From JBJXFY01 sp046155815 (GTDB lineage Bacteria > Verrucomicrobiota > Verrucomicrobiia > Limisphaerales > CAIMTB01), in assembly GCA_046155815.1 (NCBI GenBank), contig JBJXFY010000126.1, positions 1-5,283 of the forward strand: a stretch of 5,283 bases of DNA. The letters run 5' to 3'. Positions within the stretch are counted from its first letter, which is position 1. Every line of letters starts with the position of its first letter. Positions 5,110 to 5,283 of the stretch are shown piece after piece. Under the pieces are notes generated by a model. That model saw only the letters and a list, made by a program, of their open reading frames with translations. It was not told where the DNA came from and did no database searches. The translations under genes and the position numbers were made by a program.

Positions 5110-5283
5110 ATGAACACGCCGTCCAACCTTCATGCCGCCCCGACTCCACCCCAAAGCCCCGCCCCCGGCAAGCCCGCGCCGCCGCCGCCCGCCCGCCTCC
5201 GCTACGCCCTCGGCCTCGACGTGGACCTCCACTTCGTCGTCACGGCGATCCAGTGCGGCCACGGCCCGATCCCGCCCGCCCAG
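5110..5283 (+). CDS. IS110-family transposase, N-terminal part (cut by window edge)
   Basis: The 58 codons available start at ATG 5110 and stay open to the window end. A proline/alanine-rich leader (residues 1-28) is followed by RLRYALGLDVDLHFVVTAIQ and CGHGPIPPAQ. The short strand YALGLDVD, with Asp37, looks like the first catalytic Asp strand of the RuvC-like DEDD domain that opens IS110/IS1111 transposases. These enzymes move elements by a site-specific, RNA-guided mechanism and usually lack conventional terminal inverted repeats. Only about 30 informative residues are visible, so the family call rests on pattern memory. No Shine-Dalgarno is obvious. The gene diverges from the hydrolase cassette and starts 50 bases from the second attC-like site, a context that recalls IS1111-attC elements. 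Base composition is GC-rich, like the host operon. Confidence 0.55.
   Translation, partial: MNTPSNLHAAPTPPQSPAPGKPAPPPPARLRYALGLDVDLHFVVTAIQCGHGPIPPAQ

Overview
The window is a very GC-rich bacterial chromosome segment interrupted by a block of visibly lower GC. In 60-base samples, hrpB has 42/60 GC at 1381-1440 and 52/60 at 2041-2100. The minus-strand hydrolase gene has 33/60 at 4141-4200 and 35/60 at 4381-4440. Gene content, weak Shine-Dalgarno use on the plus strand and the style of the transposase fragment would suit a Verrucomicrobia (Opitutaceae-like) or related environmental Gram-negative genome. That taxonomic guess is inference only.

Layout, left to right. (1) 2-507 is gene wreckage: an Ada-type DNA repair regulator piece (AraC-like HTH plus the start of the methyltransferase region) with a one-base frameshift near 241. 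It then runs in frame into the last TM helix and tail of an FtsX/MacB-type ABC permease. (2) 606-3661 is a tight plus-strand operon: a CPXCG cysteine-rich small protein, a TMEM14-family membrane protein, and a complete ATP-dependent helicase HrpB that starts inside the stop of the preceding gene. (3) 3662-3750 is a short spacer with two hairpins and no gene. (4) 3751-5060, on the minus strand, reads as an integron gene cassette. An exported choloylglycine hydrolase/penicillin acylase-type enzyme (3872-4951) is followed by an attC-like site (3751-3811) and preceded by a second attC-like site (4985-5060). (5) 5110-5283 is the 5' end of what looks like an IS110-family transposase, running off the window beside the second attC-like site.

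The most interesting signal is the cassette. The R'' box of the attC-like site downstream of the hydrolase (GTCGAAC, minus strand 3811-3805) is an exact reverse complement of the seven bases at the upstream boundary (GTTCGAC, 4991-4985), and the match extends to nine bases. Excision of a circular cassette with its own restored attC site predicts exactly this. The cassette would be about 1.23 kb, apparently promoterless, and carries a periplasmic N-terminal nucleophile hydrolase. No integron integrase is visible. The IS110-like gene next to an attC-like site recalls the known IS1111-attC elements that target cassette recombination sites.

Functionally, the operon is housekeeping or RNA-linked, with small proteins of unknown role. 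The right half is accessory DNA acquired by recombination, and the left end is a decayed region.
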